A stretch of DNA of 55,098 nucleotides from JAYVJM01 sp043769275 (GCA_043769275.1 JAYVJM010000068.1:1-55098); one strand, 5' to 3'. Shown: positions 15,995 through 25,039, counted from the first letter of the stretch. The notes: generated by a model not told the origin, from the letters alone. Numbers and translations: made by a program.

Positions 15995-18403
15995 ATGCCT
16001 CAAGCTGTTGTGTTGCCGCTATTGCCATTACGTGATGTGGTGGTGTATCCGCACATGGTTATTCCGCTTTTTGTCGGACGAGCAAAATCGATAAGCGCCC
16101 TGGAACAAGCGATGGCCGCTGCTGACAAGCAAATTTTGCTGATCGCGCAGCGCAATGCCACCAACGATGACCCCTGCGACGCAGATATTTACCGTGTAGG
16201 CACCGTTGCAACGATCCTGCAATTACTGAAATTACCGGACGGCACCGTCAAGGTGTTAATAGAAGGCGGTGCCCGCGTCTGCATGCTGCAATGGATAGAC
16301 GAAGATATTTGCTTTCGCGCCCGCATTGAACCCATTGAGGAAAGCAAGCTAGATTCACCAGAAGCGGACGCGTTAGTTCGCACCCTAATGAAGCAGTTTG
16401 AGCAGTACGTAAGTCATAGCAAAAAAGCACCGAATGAAGTAATGGGCGCGCTAATGGCGATCGACGACCCAAGCCGTCTTGCAGACACTATCGCCACTTA
16501 TATGCCACTGGACATGAGTCAAAAGCAAGCCATCCTGGAAATGGCAGATGTCCACCTACGCATTGAACATTTACTGGCAGTAATGGGCGCAGAAATTGAT
16601 CTTTTTCAAGTAGAAAAACGCATACGTGGCCGTGTGAAAAAGCAAATGGATCGCAGCCAGCGCGAGTATTACCTCAACGAGCAGATGAAAGCGATTCAGA
16701 AAGAACTCACCGGCATCGAAACCGGCACTGAAGTAGACGAAACAGAAAAGAAAATTGCTGATGCTGCAATGCCAAAAGCAGCAGAAACGAAAGTTCGCCA
16801 AGAAGCCACAAAGCTCAAAATGATGGCACCCATGTCGGCAGAAGCATCTGTTGTACGCAGCTACATCGATTGGATGACCAGCATGCCTTGGCAAAAGCAG
16901 TCACGGCTGCGACACAATCTTAAACGCGCTGAAGACATTCTCAATCGAGATCATTACGGTCTTGATGAGGTCAAAGAACGCATTTTGGAATACCTTGCCG
17001 TGCAACAGCGTGTAGGGAAAGTCCGTGGGCAAGTGCTGTGTTTGGTTGGGCCGCCCGGCGTTGGAAAAACATCGCTAGGTGAATCTATTGCCAATGCCAC
17101 AGGCCGAAAATTTGTACGCATGGCGCTGGGCGGGATGCGCGATGAGGCCGAAATTCGCGGTCATCGCCGCACCTATATTGGTTCTATGCCCGGTAAGCTT
17201 TTACAAAAACTTAGCAAGCTGGGTGTCAATAACCCCTTGTTTTTGCTAGATGAAATAGACAAAATAGGCATGGATCACAGAGGAGACCCTGCATCCGCTC
17301 TACTAGAAGTTCTTGACCCAGAACAAAACAAGCACTTCAACGATCATTACTTGGATGTGGATTACGATCTATCCAACATCATGTTTATTTGCACATCTAA
17401 CTCAACAAATATTCCAGGGCCGTTGCTGGATCGCATGGAAATCATCCGTATCCCCGGCTATACAGAAGACGAAAAGCTCAATATCGCCAGTCGTTATTTA
17501 TTGCCTAAACAGTTCAAGCTCAATGGATTGCGTGAGGGGGAGTGTGAACTCTGTGAAACAGCGTTGCGCGATCTTATTCGCTACTACACCAGAGAGGCTG
17601 GCGTGCGCAATTTAGAGCGCGAAATTGCGAAAATCTGCCGCAAAATCGTGGCTCGTCATACACACGCAGCCCAAGAAAAAAACACAACCGTGCAAGTAAC
17701 AGAGCATAACCTTGAAAATTTTTCCGGTGTACGCAAGTTCAATTACGGCCGCGCGGAGGAGGAAAATAAGGTTGGACAAGTGACGGGGCTGGCTTGGACA
17801 GAGGTGGGTGGTGAACTGCTTACAATTGAGGCCGCTGCCGTCAAAGGTCGCGGAGTCATCATCAAGACAGGCAAGCTCGGCGATGTGATGCAGGAGTCTA
17901 TACAGGCCGCACTAACCGTTGTGCGCAGTCGCTCGCAAACACTGGGGATTCCAGCTAATTTTCACGAAACACGCGATTTACATATTCATGTACCAGAAGG
18001 CGCTACACCAAAAGACGGCCCCAGTGCCGGTGTGGGGATGTGCACAGCACTGGTGTCGGTGTTGACGAACATTCCTGTACGCGCCGATGTGGCAATGACC
18101 GGTGAAATTACTCTGCGTGGTCAAGTATTGCCCATTGGCGGTTTAAAAGAAAAGTTGTTGGCGGCACACCGTGGAGGCATACGCACGGTAATTATTCCAC
18201 AAGAAAACGAACGCGATTTAAAAGAAATACCAGACAATATCAAGAATGAATTGCTGATAAAGCCGGTGAAATGGATAGATGACGTACTAGAGCTGGCTTT
18301 GCAATACATGCCACAGCCCTTATCCGACGAGCAGTATTTTGCTATTGCCGAACATGACAAAAACAAAAAAAGCGAGGAGATTGAGCGTATTTGTACGCAT
18401 TAG
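15995..18403 (+). CDS. lon: ATP-dependent Lon protease
   Basis: Lon is the cytoplasmic AAA+ serine protease that removes damaged and regulatory proteins. The 802-residue product has the N-terminal substrate domain (VVLPLLPLRDVVVYPHM at the start), an AAA+ module with Walker A GPPGVGKTS near 352 and Walker B FLLDEIDKIG, and a C-terminal protease domain. The catalytic serine is Ser677 in KDGPSAGVGM, with the paired lysine about 43 residues later in GLKEKLLAAHRGG. The frame is open 33 codons upstream, but ATG 15995 gives the conserved N-terminus and has CTGGAG before it. It converges on a START-like gene. Confidence 0.97.
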   Translation: MPQAVVLPLLPLRDVVVYPHMVIPLFVGRAKSISALEQAMAAADKQILLIAQRNATNDDPCDADIYRVGTVATILQLLKLPDGTVKVLIEGGARVCMLQWIDEDICFRARIEPIEESKLDSPEADALVRTLMKQFEQYVSHSKKAPNEVMGALMAIDDPSRLADTIATYMPLDMSQKQAILEMADVHLRIEHLLAVMGAEIDLFQVEKRIRGRVKKQMDRSQREYYLNEQMKAIQKELTGIETGTEVDETEKKIADAAMPKAAETKVRQEATKLKMMAPMSAEASVVRSYIDWMTSMPWQKQSRLRHNLKRAEDILNRDHYGLDEVKERILEYLAVQQRVGKVRGQVLCLVGPPGVGKTSLGESIANATGRKFVRMALGGMRDEAEIRGHRRTYIGSMPGKLLQKLSKLGVNNPLFLLDEIDKIGMDHRGDPASALLEVLDPEQNKHFNDHYLDVDYDLSNIMFICTSNSTNIPGPLLDRMEIIRIPGYTEDEKLNIASRYLLPKQFKLNGLREGECELCETALRDLIRYYTREAGVRNLEREIAKICRKIVARHTHAAQEKNTTVQVTEHNLENFSGVRKFNYGRAEEENKVGQVTGLAWTEVGGELLTIEAAAVKGRGVIIKTGKLGDVMQESIQAALTVVRSRSQTLGIPANFHETRDLHIHVPEGATPKDGPSAGVGMCTALVSVLTNIPVRADVAMTGEITLRGQVLPIGGLKEKLLAAHRGGIRTVIIPQENERDLKEIPDNIKNELLIKPVKWIDDVLELALQYMPQPLSDEQYFAIAEHDKNKKSEEIERICTH

Positions 18404-18483
18404 CCGAAATTTCCGTTCTTCCATTGAGTCCGGCCTTGACCACGTCTCGGTTATGCCGCAGCCAGCTTCATTATGCGACCTTT

Positions 18484-18966
18484 TTATTTTAAGTCTCTTT
18501 TTGCTGGGCGATGACCTGTTTCGTAAAAATAAGCCATGGACAATGTGACGTCACGAATTCTTGCGCCAATCAATTTGGTTAACAGCATTTTGTGCAGCGC
18601 ATTACCAAAATATCCCCAAAGCATGCTGTAGCTCATCGTACAGGTCAATTTACAGCTATCAGAATCCGCAGGATCTATGCGATAGCTAAAAAAAGCCTCA
18701 CTAAAGGGAAACGCCGATCTGTCGCCATTATGTAAGCGCAAAGTAAGGCCACATCCTTCCTGCCATTCCGTTACCGTTTCATCCAATACATGCTGCGAGC
18801 CAGACACGCGACGACTTGCGCCAATTCCTTCTTCTTTCGCTGTGGTTATTATGCATTTGGTAATACCTGGAACATACTGGCTCGCTAACGACAAATTTTT
18901 TAATTTCGACCACGCCTGCTCCATCGGCAGTTTGGCTACAGTGCTGTAAGTCGCTATATGACGCAT
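18484..18966 (-). CDS. SRPBCC/START-like protein, function unknown
   Basis: This 160-residue protein has the layout of the SRPBCC (polyketide cyclase/START-like) fold: a first strand and helix (YSTVAKLPMEQAWSKLKNLSLASQYVPGI), a middle strand segment around the HVLDETVTEWQ stretch, and a long C-terminal helix (HKMLLTKLIGARIRDVTLSMAYFY). Such folds bind hydrophobic ligands; the ligand here is unknown. I chose ATG 18966 because AGGGGGG lies just upstream; the longer upstream extension looks non-conserved. It is divergent from the Spy-like gene and converges on lon. Confidence 0.7.
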   Translation of the reverse strand: MRHIATYSTVAKLPMEQAWSKLKNLSLASQYVPGITKCIITTAKEEGIGASRRVSGSQHVLDETVTEWQEGCGLTLRLHNGDRSAFPFSEAFFSYRIDPADSDSCKLTCTMSYSMLWGYFGNALHKMLLTKLIGARIRDVTLSMAYFYETGHRPAKRDLK

Positions 18967-19104
18967 AAAACCCCCTAAACAATGGAAAACAATAATAAGT
19001 AAGACTATGCCAAACTCTACGCACACATATGTTGGCTCCGCGGAACTTTTACTATTTTTAGCTGCCATACACTTTATGTTTATCCAGCGAAAATTGGAGT
19101 CAGC

Positions 19105-19599
19105 ATGCATACAACCATGAAAAGCCGACTGAAAACTATTCTTATAAGCATCGCGCTAATACAAGGCTTATTTCTGCATGCAGAAAAACCGCAACAAAAG
19201 GAAGTCAAAGCAGAGGCTACAGTTAAAGCTCGCCAACAAACAATAGCCGATTTAAAGCTCTCCTCCGCACAGAGCACGCTTCTAGAAGCCGCGAACCAGC
19301 GAAAAAAAGAAGCAATACGTGGTAATCGCGTTTTATATAAGCAACTACGCGAAGCCGGCTTTTCCGAAAACTATGACGAAAAAAAATTACACGAACTAAT
19401 AAAAAAATCCTCGACTGAGACAGAAAAAAACCTCACTCTCACCCTACGTGCAATACGTGATTTTTATGAAAGCCTGACCCAAAAACAAAAAGAGGCACTA
19501 CATAAAATGAATGGGCACCCAGCAAGCGAAGTAAAAAAACAGGAAGAGCAAGTGACTAAAAAAACCACCCCTGTTAAAAAAACCATCCCTGCTCAATAA
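19105..19599 (+). CDS. Small exported helical protein, Spy/CpxP-like
   Basis: The 164-residue protein begins with a short basic stretch and a hydrophobic segment (TILISIALIQGLFLHA), consistent with a signal peptide. The rest is highly charged and helical, rich in Lys, Glu and Gln. The segment FYESLTQKQKEALHKM contains an LTxxQ motif, the hallmark of the Spy/CpxP periplasmic chaperone family. The C-terminus is a Lys/Pro/Thr-rich tail. GGAG lies 6-7 bases before the ATG. A periplasmic chaperone or stress role is an inference from the motif only. Confidence 0.6.
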   Translation: MHTTMKSRLKTILISIALIQGLFLHAEKPQQKEVKAEATVKARQQTIADLKLSSAQSTLLEAANQRKKEAIRGNRVLYKQLREAGFSENYDEKKLHELIKKSSTETEKNLTLTLRAIRDFYESLTQKQKEALHKMNGHPASEVKKQEEQVTKKTTPVKKTIPAQ

Positions 19600-19714
19600 G
19601 TTTCAACAAAAGCCAACACCGCTATGTCTAGCATGATGCACTGTGGAGCAGCGGCGTAACCTCATGCAGACAGGACAAATATCAAACAACCACGAATCGT
19701 GCCAGACAAAAACA

Positions 19715-20641
19715 TCACATATTTTTTACGCCGTCGCCTGCCTTAACGTGCTGGCGTATAAACTCACCTACGCGTGTTATTGCCGTTCTACCCTCAGGAA
19801 TGATCATGGCCAACGTCTGCCAAACATGCGGCAAACCATCCCATAACTCCAACTCACAGGGTACGCCCGCCGCAACGTATTTAGCCGCCAAACGCCGCGA
19901 GTCATCGAGCAACACCTCATCCTTGCTCACCTGTATCAAAGTGGGCGGCAAACCAATCGGATCACCGTACAGAGGCGAAACATAAGGTATATATGGGTCT
20001 TCACCATTTAGATAATATTGCGCACCCTCCGACAAGCTCTCCCCTGGAATCAAGACATCACGCTTAAGGTTGCTGATCACTGACTCGCCGGTAATTGCCA
20101 AATCCGTCCACGGAGACATCCCAACCGTAGCAACAGGCAGCGGCAAGCCTAAATCACGTATTTTTAACACGCTGGAATATGTTAAGCCGCCTCCGGCAGA
20201 ATCACCGGCTATTACAATATTCTCTGGCTTATATCCCTGCCGCAGAAGCCACTGGTAAACGCTAAGTATGTCGTCCAACGCAGCAGGATACGGATTTTCA
20301 GGGGCCAAACGATAGTCTGGCGCCAAAATCCTGCAATGCGAAGCAACAGATAATCGCCACAAAATATCTTTATGAGTGGTGTGCGCAGAACAAAAAATAT
20401 ACCCGCCGCCATGCAAGTACAGCACAATTTTATTAGGCTCCGCACCCACAGCTTTTACCCACAGACACGGGACACGCTCAATACGCTCCGAGCGAAAGTC
20501 AATGTCAGATGGCGGCTTCGGCATGTGCCGAGCAGCACTATTAACAAAGCGACGCAACCCAACATGATCACTATTACGAAACATCCGCTTTTTCAATAAG
20601 CGCAATACAAATTTAAAGGCTGTAGCCTGATAACTGCTCAT
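19715..20641 (-). CDS. Alpha/beta hydrolase of the hormone-sensitive lipase family
   Basis: The 308-residue protein belongs to esterase family IV: the oxyanion motif HGGGY is at 77-81 and the nucleophile elbow GDSAGG at 146-151, with Ser148 as nucleophile. The remaining triad is probably Asp in SKDEVLLDD and His in GLPHVWQ. DYRLAPENPYPAALDD is also typical. No signal peptide is evident, so it should be cytoplasmic. It is the last gene of a three-gene leftward run after the hemerythrin and lipase-like genes, starting 8 bases after the latter. Substrate unknown; storage polyester or acyl-ester metabolism is suggested by context. Confidence 0.85.
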   Translation of the reverse strand: MSSYQATAFKFVLRLLKKRMFRNSDHVGLRRFVNSAARHMPKPPSDIDFRSERIERVPCLWVKAVGAEPNKIVLYLHGGGYIFCSAHTTHKDILWRLSVASHCRILAPDYRLAPENPYPAALDDILSVYQWLLRQGYKPENIVIAGDSAGGGLTYSSVLKIRDLGLPLPVATVGMSPWTDLAITGESVISNLKRDVLIPGESLSEGAQYYLNGEDPYIPYVSPLYGDPIGLPPTLIQVSKDEVLLDDSRRLAAKYVAAGVPCELELWDGLPHVWQTLAMIIPEGRTAITRVGEFIRQHVKAGDGVKNM

Positions 20642-20649
20642 AATTCTAC

Positions 20650-21552
20650 TTAAGCTTGGGATGTGACAGTAGCGACGGGGGCATCTCTATTGACTGGCGG
20701 CTGATTATGCGCGGAGCGCAAAAAAAGAAACCGATGCAACCAGCGCTTATCGAAAGGACTCCATCTATTTTCCCCCTGCGACAAGCGATCCGCCAGAGCA
20801 TAAAAAATAATTGGATTGTGTGTCATACCTGTATGACTACCACTAACACGCAAATTTTCTGTATGCGTCTTAATAGGATCAATACAATAACGCCAAGCAG
20901 CAATTCCATCACTTTCGCTATAAATAGAGGTTGACGGAACAGGCGGTGGCCGTTCCCAAACCGGATCGCCATTTAGAAGATCGTCTGTTGCAAGATTCGG
21001 GTTCAGGCGCTCATACAGCTTAAGTATTGGACCAGAAACCTCTACTTCGCTGGCACTTTTCGGGTGAGCCAAGTTGAAAGGAGCCCCCAAAGTAACTATC
21101 TGACGCACATAATCAGGCACACGATGAGCCAAAACGCGTGCATAAATGCCACCCAAGCTCCAACCAACAAGGCTTATTTTTTCTTGATGCTGCCCATACA
21201 GCTCAATAACGCGCTGCTCCAACTGCTGGTACAAATCGTCTCGCAAACCAGGATTACGCCCCATATCCCAACCGTAGGCATTAAAATTTTGTCGCTTTAA
21301 ATAGCGACGCAATACATACGTACTATTGTCCGTAGCCAAAAAACCTGGCAAAACAAGAATAGGCTGACCATTGCCGTGTGGAGCCATCCGCAACAAAGGC
21401 AAAGCAGGAATCAATGCAAGCGCCTCGATAGGTGCACGCAATTCCATTAGCGCGCTCAACAAACTCAAGTGGTGACGTGGTTCAGGCATCCTCTTTTCAT
21501 CTCTCTGGCTGGCGATACACATTTTAATTTGATTACACGCAGACCATTTCAC
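20650..21552 (-). CDS. Alpha/beta hydrolase, lipase-like
   Basis: The 300-residue protein shows PILVLPGFLATDNSTYVLRRYL around 64-85 and the nucleophile elbow LVGWSLGGIYAR, with Ser132 as nucleophile. A conserved SHTGMTHNP near 245 probably carries the catalytic His. This resembles PGAP1/lipase-type hydrolases. The GTG at 21552 lies 2 bases after the hemerythrin stop and has AAGGTG about 8 bases upstream, so coupling is likely; ATG 21487 is an alternative start. No clear signal peptide. The substrate is not known. Confidence 0.8.
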   Translation of the reverse strand: MKWSACNQIKMCIASQRDEKRMPEPRHHLSLLSALMELRAPIEALALIPALPLLRMAPHGNGQPILVLPGFLATDNSTYVLRRYLKRQNFNAYGWDMGRNPGLRDDLYQQLEQRVIELYGQHQEKISLVGWSLGGIYARVLAHRVPDYVRQIVTLGAPFNLAHPKSASEVEVSGPILKLYERLNPNLATDDLLNGDPVWERPPPVPSTSIYSESDGIAAWRYCIDPIKTHTENLRVSGSHTGMTHNPIIFYALADRLSQGENRWSPFDKRWLHRFLFLRSAHNQPPVNRDAPVATVTSQA

Positions 21553-21554
21553 GC

Positions 21555-22610
21555 TTATTCACCTTTGCCATTGTACGTTGCACCCATGTTTACGCCCTCA
21601 TCACCGGTGGTGTACACCATGTCATGGTAAATACGGAGCCTAGAACTATACGGCTCGACAATCTGCGTACGCGCCTTGCGTAACACCCGACTGACATCCC
21701 GCATGGTGTCAGTGAAGGTGTCGAAATTATTCAACAAACAATCAATCGTCACGCTGAAATAGTCTCTCGGGCTACGCGAGCGAGCACTCCATAGCTTACG
21801 GTAAGCAATCCTGTTTCCTTGGTAAGCCTGCTTGATACCACGCGACACAACACCGCCTAAACTATGGCCATAAGTTGCAATCACGCCAATATTTTCCATG
21901 GTAACGCCGAGGCCAATAAACTCAGCCAAAGTAAAATCTTCTGTAGCACGCACCACCTCCTTAGACACGGCATCGAAAAGCTCCTGATAACGTTTTTCAA
22001 CTTGCTTGCCAAAAAGAGGGTCTTTATCTGGCTGAATTTCATTGATAATGTCGGCCCAATCTGCAGATGTTAAAACCTCCAAGATACGCGGAAACACACG
22101 ACTTTCTTCTAAATCCATATGACTATTAAGCGTGGCCACATAATCGTCGCAACGAAAACGCAGAGACAATATTTTTTCTGGCGTAGGATTACGCATAACT
22201 TGCTTTAGACTCACCAATAAAGACTCTGTTTTTTTGCTGGTAGCCTCGTGCTCTATAAGTAAATTCTCAACCTCATCCTTCATGCCGGCATCGCGCTCAG
22301 CCAGCTTCCGATAAATTATATCTTCGCGAGGATGATGTGAAATGTCCGAAAACGAGTTCATGTAATGAGCAACTTCATACATTATGTTAAAGCTGGGGGT
22401 ATTGCCCGTATCGACACCCTCCATCTGCTCGTTTATTACGTTAAGGAGCTTCGTCATATATTTATGCTCATTGTGTAAATGCAGCATAATTTGCTGGGGA
22501 TTAAGCAGCTTGACTGGACGCTGAGTTTTATCGGTGTGATTTCCCTTTCCGCGTGATGATTGCCGACTATGATTGGCTTCGTTATTTTCGCTCGATTGGC
22601 GTGCAGACAT
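21555..22610 (-). CDS. Hemerythrin HHE-domain protein with a long C-terminal extension
   Basis: The 351-residue protein has an Arg/Ser/Asn-rich N-terminal segment, then an HHE cation-binding four-helix domain (about 40-190). Candidate iron ligands are in LHLHNEHKYM, SHHPREDIIYRKL, LIEHEATSKK and NSHMDLEESRVFPRI. The following 160 residues are not a family I recognise; they include GLGVTMENIGVIATYGHSLGG and a basic helical stretch. Hemerythrin domains bind O2, NO or sense iron/redox. ATG 22610 has AAGGGGAG upstream; the longer frame was rejected. It heads the leftward run with two hydrolases and diverges from the phasin gene. Confidence 0.8.
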   Translation of the reverse strand: MSARQSSENNEANHSRQSSRGKGNHTDKTQRPVKLLNPQQIMLHLHNEHKYMTKLLNVINEQMEGVDTGNTPSFNIMYEVAHYMNSFSDISHHPREDIIYRKLAERDAGMKDEVENLLIEHEATSKKTESLLVSLKQVMRNPTPEKILSLRFRCDDYVATLNSHMDLEESRVFPRILEVLTSADWADIINEIQPDKDPLFGKQVEKRYQELFDAVSKEVVRATEDFTLAEFIGLGVTMENIGVIATYGHSLGGVVSRGIKQAYQGNRIAYRKLWSARSRSPRDYFSVTIDCLLNNFDTFTDTMRDVSRVLRKARTQIVEPYSSRLRIYHDMVYTTGDEGVNMGATYNGKGE

Positions 22611-22639
22611 GCCCACTCTCCCCTTGAGATTGTAATCAA

Positions 22640-22659
22640 TTATAAATGATGATTTATAA
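22640..22659. promoter_or_regulatory. Perfect inverted repeat in the hemerythrin/phasin divergent promoter region
   Basis: TTATAAAT at 22640-22647 and ATTTATAA at 22652-22659 form a perfect 8-bp inverted repeat with a 4-base spacer. Read leftward, TATAAT at 22644-22639 overlaps it and could be the -10 of the hemerythrin gene. Read rightward, TATAAA at 22655-22660 could serve the phasin gene. The size and symmetry suit a dimeric repressor, and a TetR-type gene follows the phasin. Function as an operator is inferred; AT-rich palindromes also occur by chance. Confidence 0.5.
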
Positions 22660-22818
22660 AGCACTGATAGAAATACCACAACAATGCGATAAAAAAACTT
22701 CGATCTCTAGTATGTTTATTCTATTTTTTATCTCTACGATTCAATCCATCGCTGGAAGCACACCCGCTTCATTACAAGGCGAGTCAATTGAAGCACACAC
22801 CACCAGGAGTTGTTTAAC

Positions 22819-23253
22819 ATGTCTAAAAATGTAAAAGATACCAAGCTAACCGAAAAAGCAGGCGACATCGCAAAAAATATTTGGCTGGCTGGCCTTGGTG
22901 CTTATGGCCGCGCATTTGATGAGGCCGTTGCCCAGTACGATAAAGTTAGCAGAGACAGCAGCAAACTATTTGACGAATTGGTTGAAAAGGGTCGTAAACT
23001 CGACGGCACAAACCAAAGCAAACTAGCAAAAGCCAAAACAAAAACAACCGCCACAATTGAAGACCGCATTAGCAAAGTTCGCAGCAGTGTCAATTTAAGT
23101 GCGTTTACTGGCGGATCGTCAGATAAATCTAAGATAGAAGAGTTGAATGGCAAAGTTGACGAACTATCTGAAAAACTAGACGCACTGCTAGATAGCGTTG
23201 CAGTAAAGCAAAAAATCGCAGCAACAGCAGTTAAGCCGCGCGCTACTGCATAA
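22819..23253 (+). CDS. Phasin-family protein (polyhydroxyalkanoate granule-associated)
   Basis: The 144-residue protein carries the phasin signature KNIWLAGLGAYGRAFDEA near the N-terminus, followed by an amphipathic helix, a central Lys/Ala/Thr-rich stretch and a C-terminal coiled-coil-like segment (KIEELNGKVDELSEKLDALLDSV). This is the plan of PhaF/PhaI-type proteins that coat storage granules. AGGAG lies 9 bases before ATG 22819. A strong intrinsic terminator follows. It lies between the divergent hemerythrin/hydrolase genes and a TetR regulator. No PHA synthase gene is in the window. Confidence 0.85.
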   Translation: MSKNVKDTKLTEKAGDIAKNIWLAGLGAYGRAFDEAVAQYDKVSRDSSKLFDELVEKGRKLDGTNQSKLAKAKTKTTATIEDRISKVRSSVNLSAFTGGSSDKSKIEELNGKVDELSEKLDALLDSVAVKQKIAATAVKPRATA

Positions 23254-23303
23254 TTGAATACAAATACGAATATGGGGCATAAACATTAACGCTTCTCCGC
23301 TTT

Positions 23304-23342
23304 AAGCAAGGTATTAGCCCTGATACCTTGCTTTTTTTTTAA
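23304..23342 (+). terminator. Intrinsic terminator after the phasin gene
   Basis: An 11-bp perfect stem (AAGCAAGGTAT at 23304-23314 with ATACCTTGCTT at 23323-23333) and an 8-base loop are followed by a T run to about 23340. It ends about 45 bases before the TetR start, so that regulator needs readthrough or its own promoter. Confidence 0.93.
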
Positions 23343-23384
23343 TTGTTTTTGATAGTACGTGCACTACTTATAGAGTACTGTATT

Positions 23385-24035
23385 TTGAAGACACGTGAGC
23401 GGATTTTACAAACAGGCTTATTCTTGTTTAATGGCGAAGGCACGCCGCATGTTACGACTGTTGATATTGCCAATGAAATGAACATCAGTCCGGGAAATCT
23501 TTATTATCACTTCAAAGGGAAAGAAGTCATTATCGAAGCACTCTACCATCGCTTTGATGAAGCACTAACCGACATTCTACAGGCACCACTAAAACAAAAA
23601 CTGCAACTCGAAGACAGTTGGTACTACATTTACGTGGTATTTGAGGAAATGTACCACTACCGCTTTATTTACCACAATATGAGCGATTTATTACAGCGCC
23701 ATGAGGTGTTACAAAAACGCTTTCGTCGCCTGCTCAATTTAAAAGCGCAGACAGCAATGTCTATGATCAAAGGATTGCGTGAAGCAAATGTTTTGGTATT
23801 GTCCGATACAGCCGCTAATGTTTTAGTCAACAACATCACCATGACAATGACTTTTTGGCTAGTATACGCTCAACTACGAGATGGACAACAAAGCGCACCC
23901 GCTTTATTACATTCAGCAGTATTTCAAGTGCTCTCATTGCTCGCTCCTTTTTTAGCAAAAGAAAAAACAGAATACCTAGGGCTTTATCAACAATTCTATG
24001 CGCAGGCCCTAAACCAGTCAGAAAAAAGCGTTTAG
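23385..24035 (+). CDS. TetR-family transcriptional regulator
   Basis: The protein has an N-terminal TetR helix-turn-helix (about 3-48: KTRERILQTGLFLF, then TVDIANEMNISPGNLYYHFKGKEVI) and a ligand-binding helical domain of about 165 residues. I propose TTG 23385 (216 residues), which gives the normal TetR N-terminus. A TTG at 23343 would start in the tail of the phasin terminator. The ribosome binding site is weak. Position beside a phasin gene recalls PhaD of Pseudomonas, which belongs to this family and controls phasins, but orthology is not shown. Its stop overlaps the opposite glycosyltransferase stop by 4 bases. Confidence 0.82.
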   Translation: MKTRERILQTGLFLFNGEGTPHVTTVDIANEMNISPGNLYYHFKGKEVIIEALYHRFDEALTDILQAPLKQKLQLEDSWYYIYVVFEEMYHYRFIYHNMSDLLQRHEVLQKRFRRLLNLKAQTAMSMIKGLREANVLVLSDTAANVLVNNITMTMTFWLVYAQLRDGQQSAPALLHSAVFQVLSLLAPFLAKEKTEYLGLYQQFYAQALNQSEKSV

Positions 24036-25039
24036 CGCACACCAAACTTAGCGGCGAGCCTATACCAAGCATCACCTTTTGAAAGGGTAAAACATCGCTT
24101 GAAACGCAATGCTTTTTGATATCGGTATTTTTTATTCATATGAAAAAGCGATAAGAATAAAGGCACATCAAAAAAACCACTTTCAAAACTTTCTATTTTC
24201 GCGGCAATATCTTTTAAGTCGTCAACTAAACCCTTGTCAAGATCAAATCCAAGATCACTTAATGCTTTTCCCCCAATCCCACAACCCGCCCTGACCGCAT
24301 CAACTTTTACCCGCAGCACTTCACGGTAACGCTGTCGACGGAGCATCTTACTTTCACCGCTGCTTGAGCTAGTACGCTTTTCATCAGCTATATTTTTATT
24401 GGTGTGATTACAACCATGTATACGATGCAAAACCAATGGATGGGGAAAAAATGCCAGCCCGCCATACAGTGACGATATTATTGCCAAATGGTGGTCGAAT
24501 ATGAGCCCCTCCCTAAATGGCAAAACGACATCCAGCAGCGCCTTGTGAAAAAGCAGCGCATGGCCTGATACTACATTTTTAAATAGAAGATTTAATGGCA
24601 TCGCACAGCTATCCCAATCCTTCACTTTTACTGACTGCATGACTGTTGTACCTAATGCCACGCCTTTGCTATCAATCAATTCGCTGTCTGAAAATATGGC
24701 GACGTGATTGCCTATATTGCCGAGCAGTTTTTCAATTTTATCTAGCTTCCATATATCGTCTTGATCCGATATGGCAACATAAGTGCCTCTTATCCTTTTT
24801 AAAGCGTATTCTAGGTTGGCATGCAGGCCAATATTTTTGTCGTGGCGATAAAAAATAATGCGGCTATCACGTAATGCATAATCGGCTGCAATCGCCGCAG
24901 TGTCATCGGTCGATGCATCATCGGAAATAATGATATCTAAATTCTTGTAAGTTTGCGCAAGAATAGAGTCAAGCTGTTGAGCCAAATATTTTTCGCCATT
25001 ATAGGTGGTGACAATCACTGAAATAAAGACATTATTCAT
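24032..25039 (-). CDS. Family 2 glycosyltransferase
   Basis: The 335-residue protein has an N-terminal GT-A domain: SVIVTTYNGEKYLAQQLDSI, IIISDDASTDDT around 41-52 and AISDQDDIW around 92-100, the DXD-like metal/nucleotide site. The remainder is typical of rhamnosyl- or similar transferases that act on cell-surface glycans. No membrane helix is obvious. The start is uncertain: ATG 25039 was chosen, and ATG 25063 adds eight residues; neither has a good ribosome binding site. It is the last gene of the leftward glycan cluster. Sugar donor and acceptor are unknown. Confidence 0.85.
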   Translation of the reverse strand: MNNVFISVIVTTYNGEKYLAQQLDSILAQTYKNLDIIISDDASTDDTAAIAADYALRDSRIIFYRHDKNIGLHANLEYALKRIRGTYVAISDQDDIWKLDKIEKLLGNIGNHVAIFSDSELIDSKGVALGTTVMQSVKVKDWDSCAMPLNLLFKNVVSGHALLFHKALLDVVLPFREGLIFDHHLAIISSLYGGLAFFPHPLVLHRIHGCNHTNKNIADEKRTSSSSGESKMLRRQRYREVLRVKVDAVRAGCGIGGKALSDLGFDLDKGLVDDLKDIAAKIESFESGFFDVPLFLSLFHMNKKYRYQKALRFKRCFTLSKGDAWYRLAAKFGVR

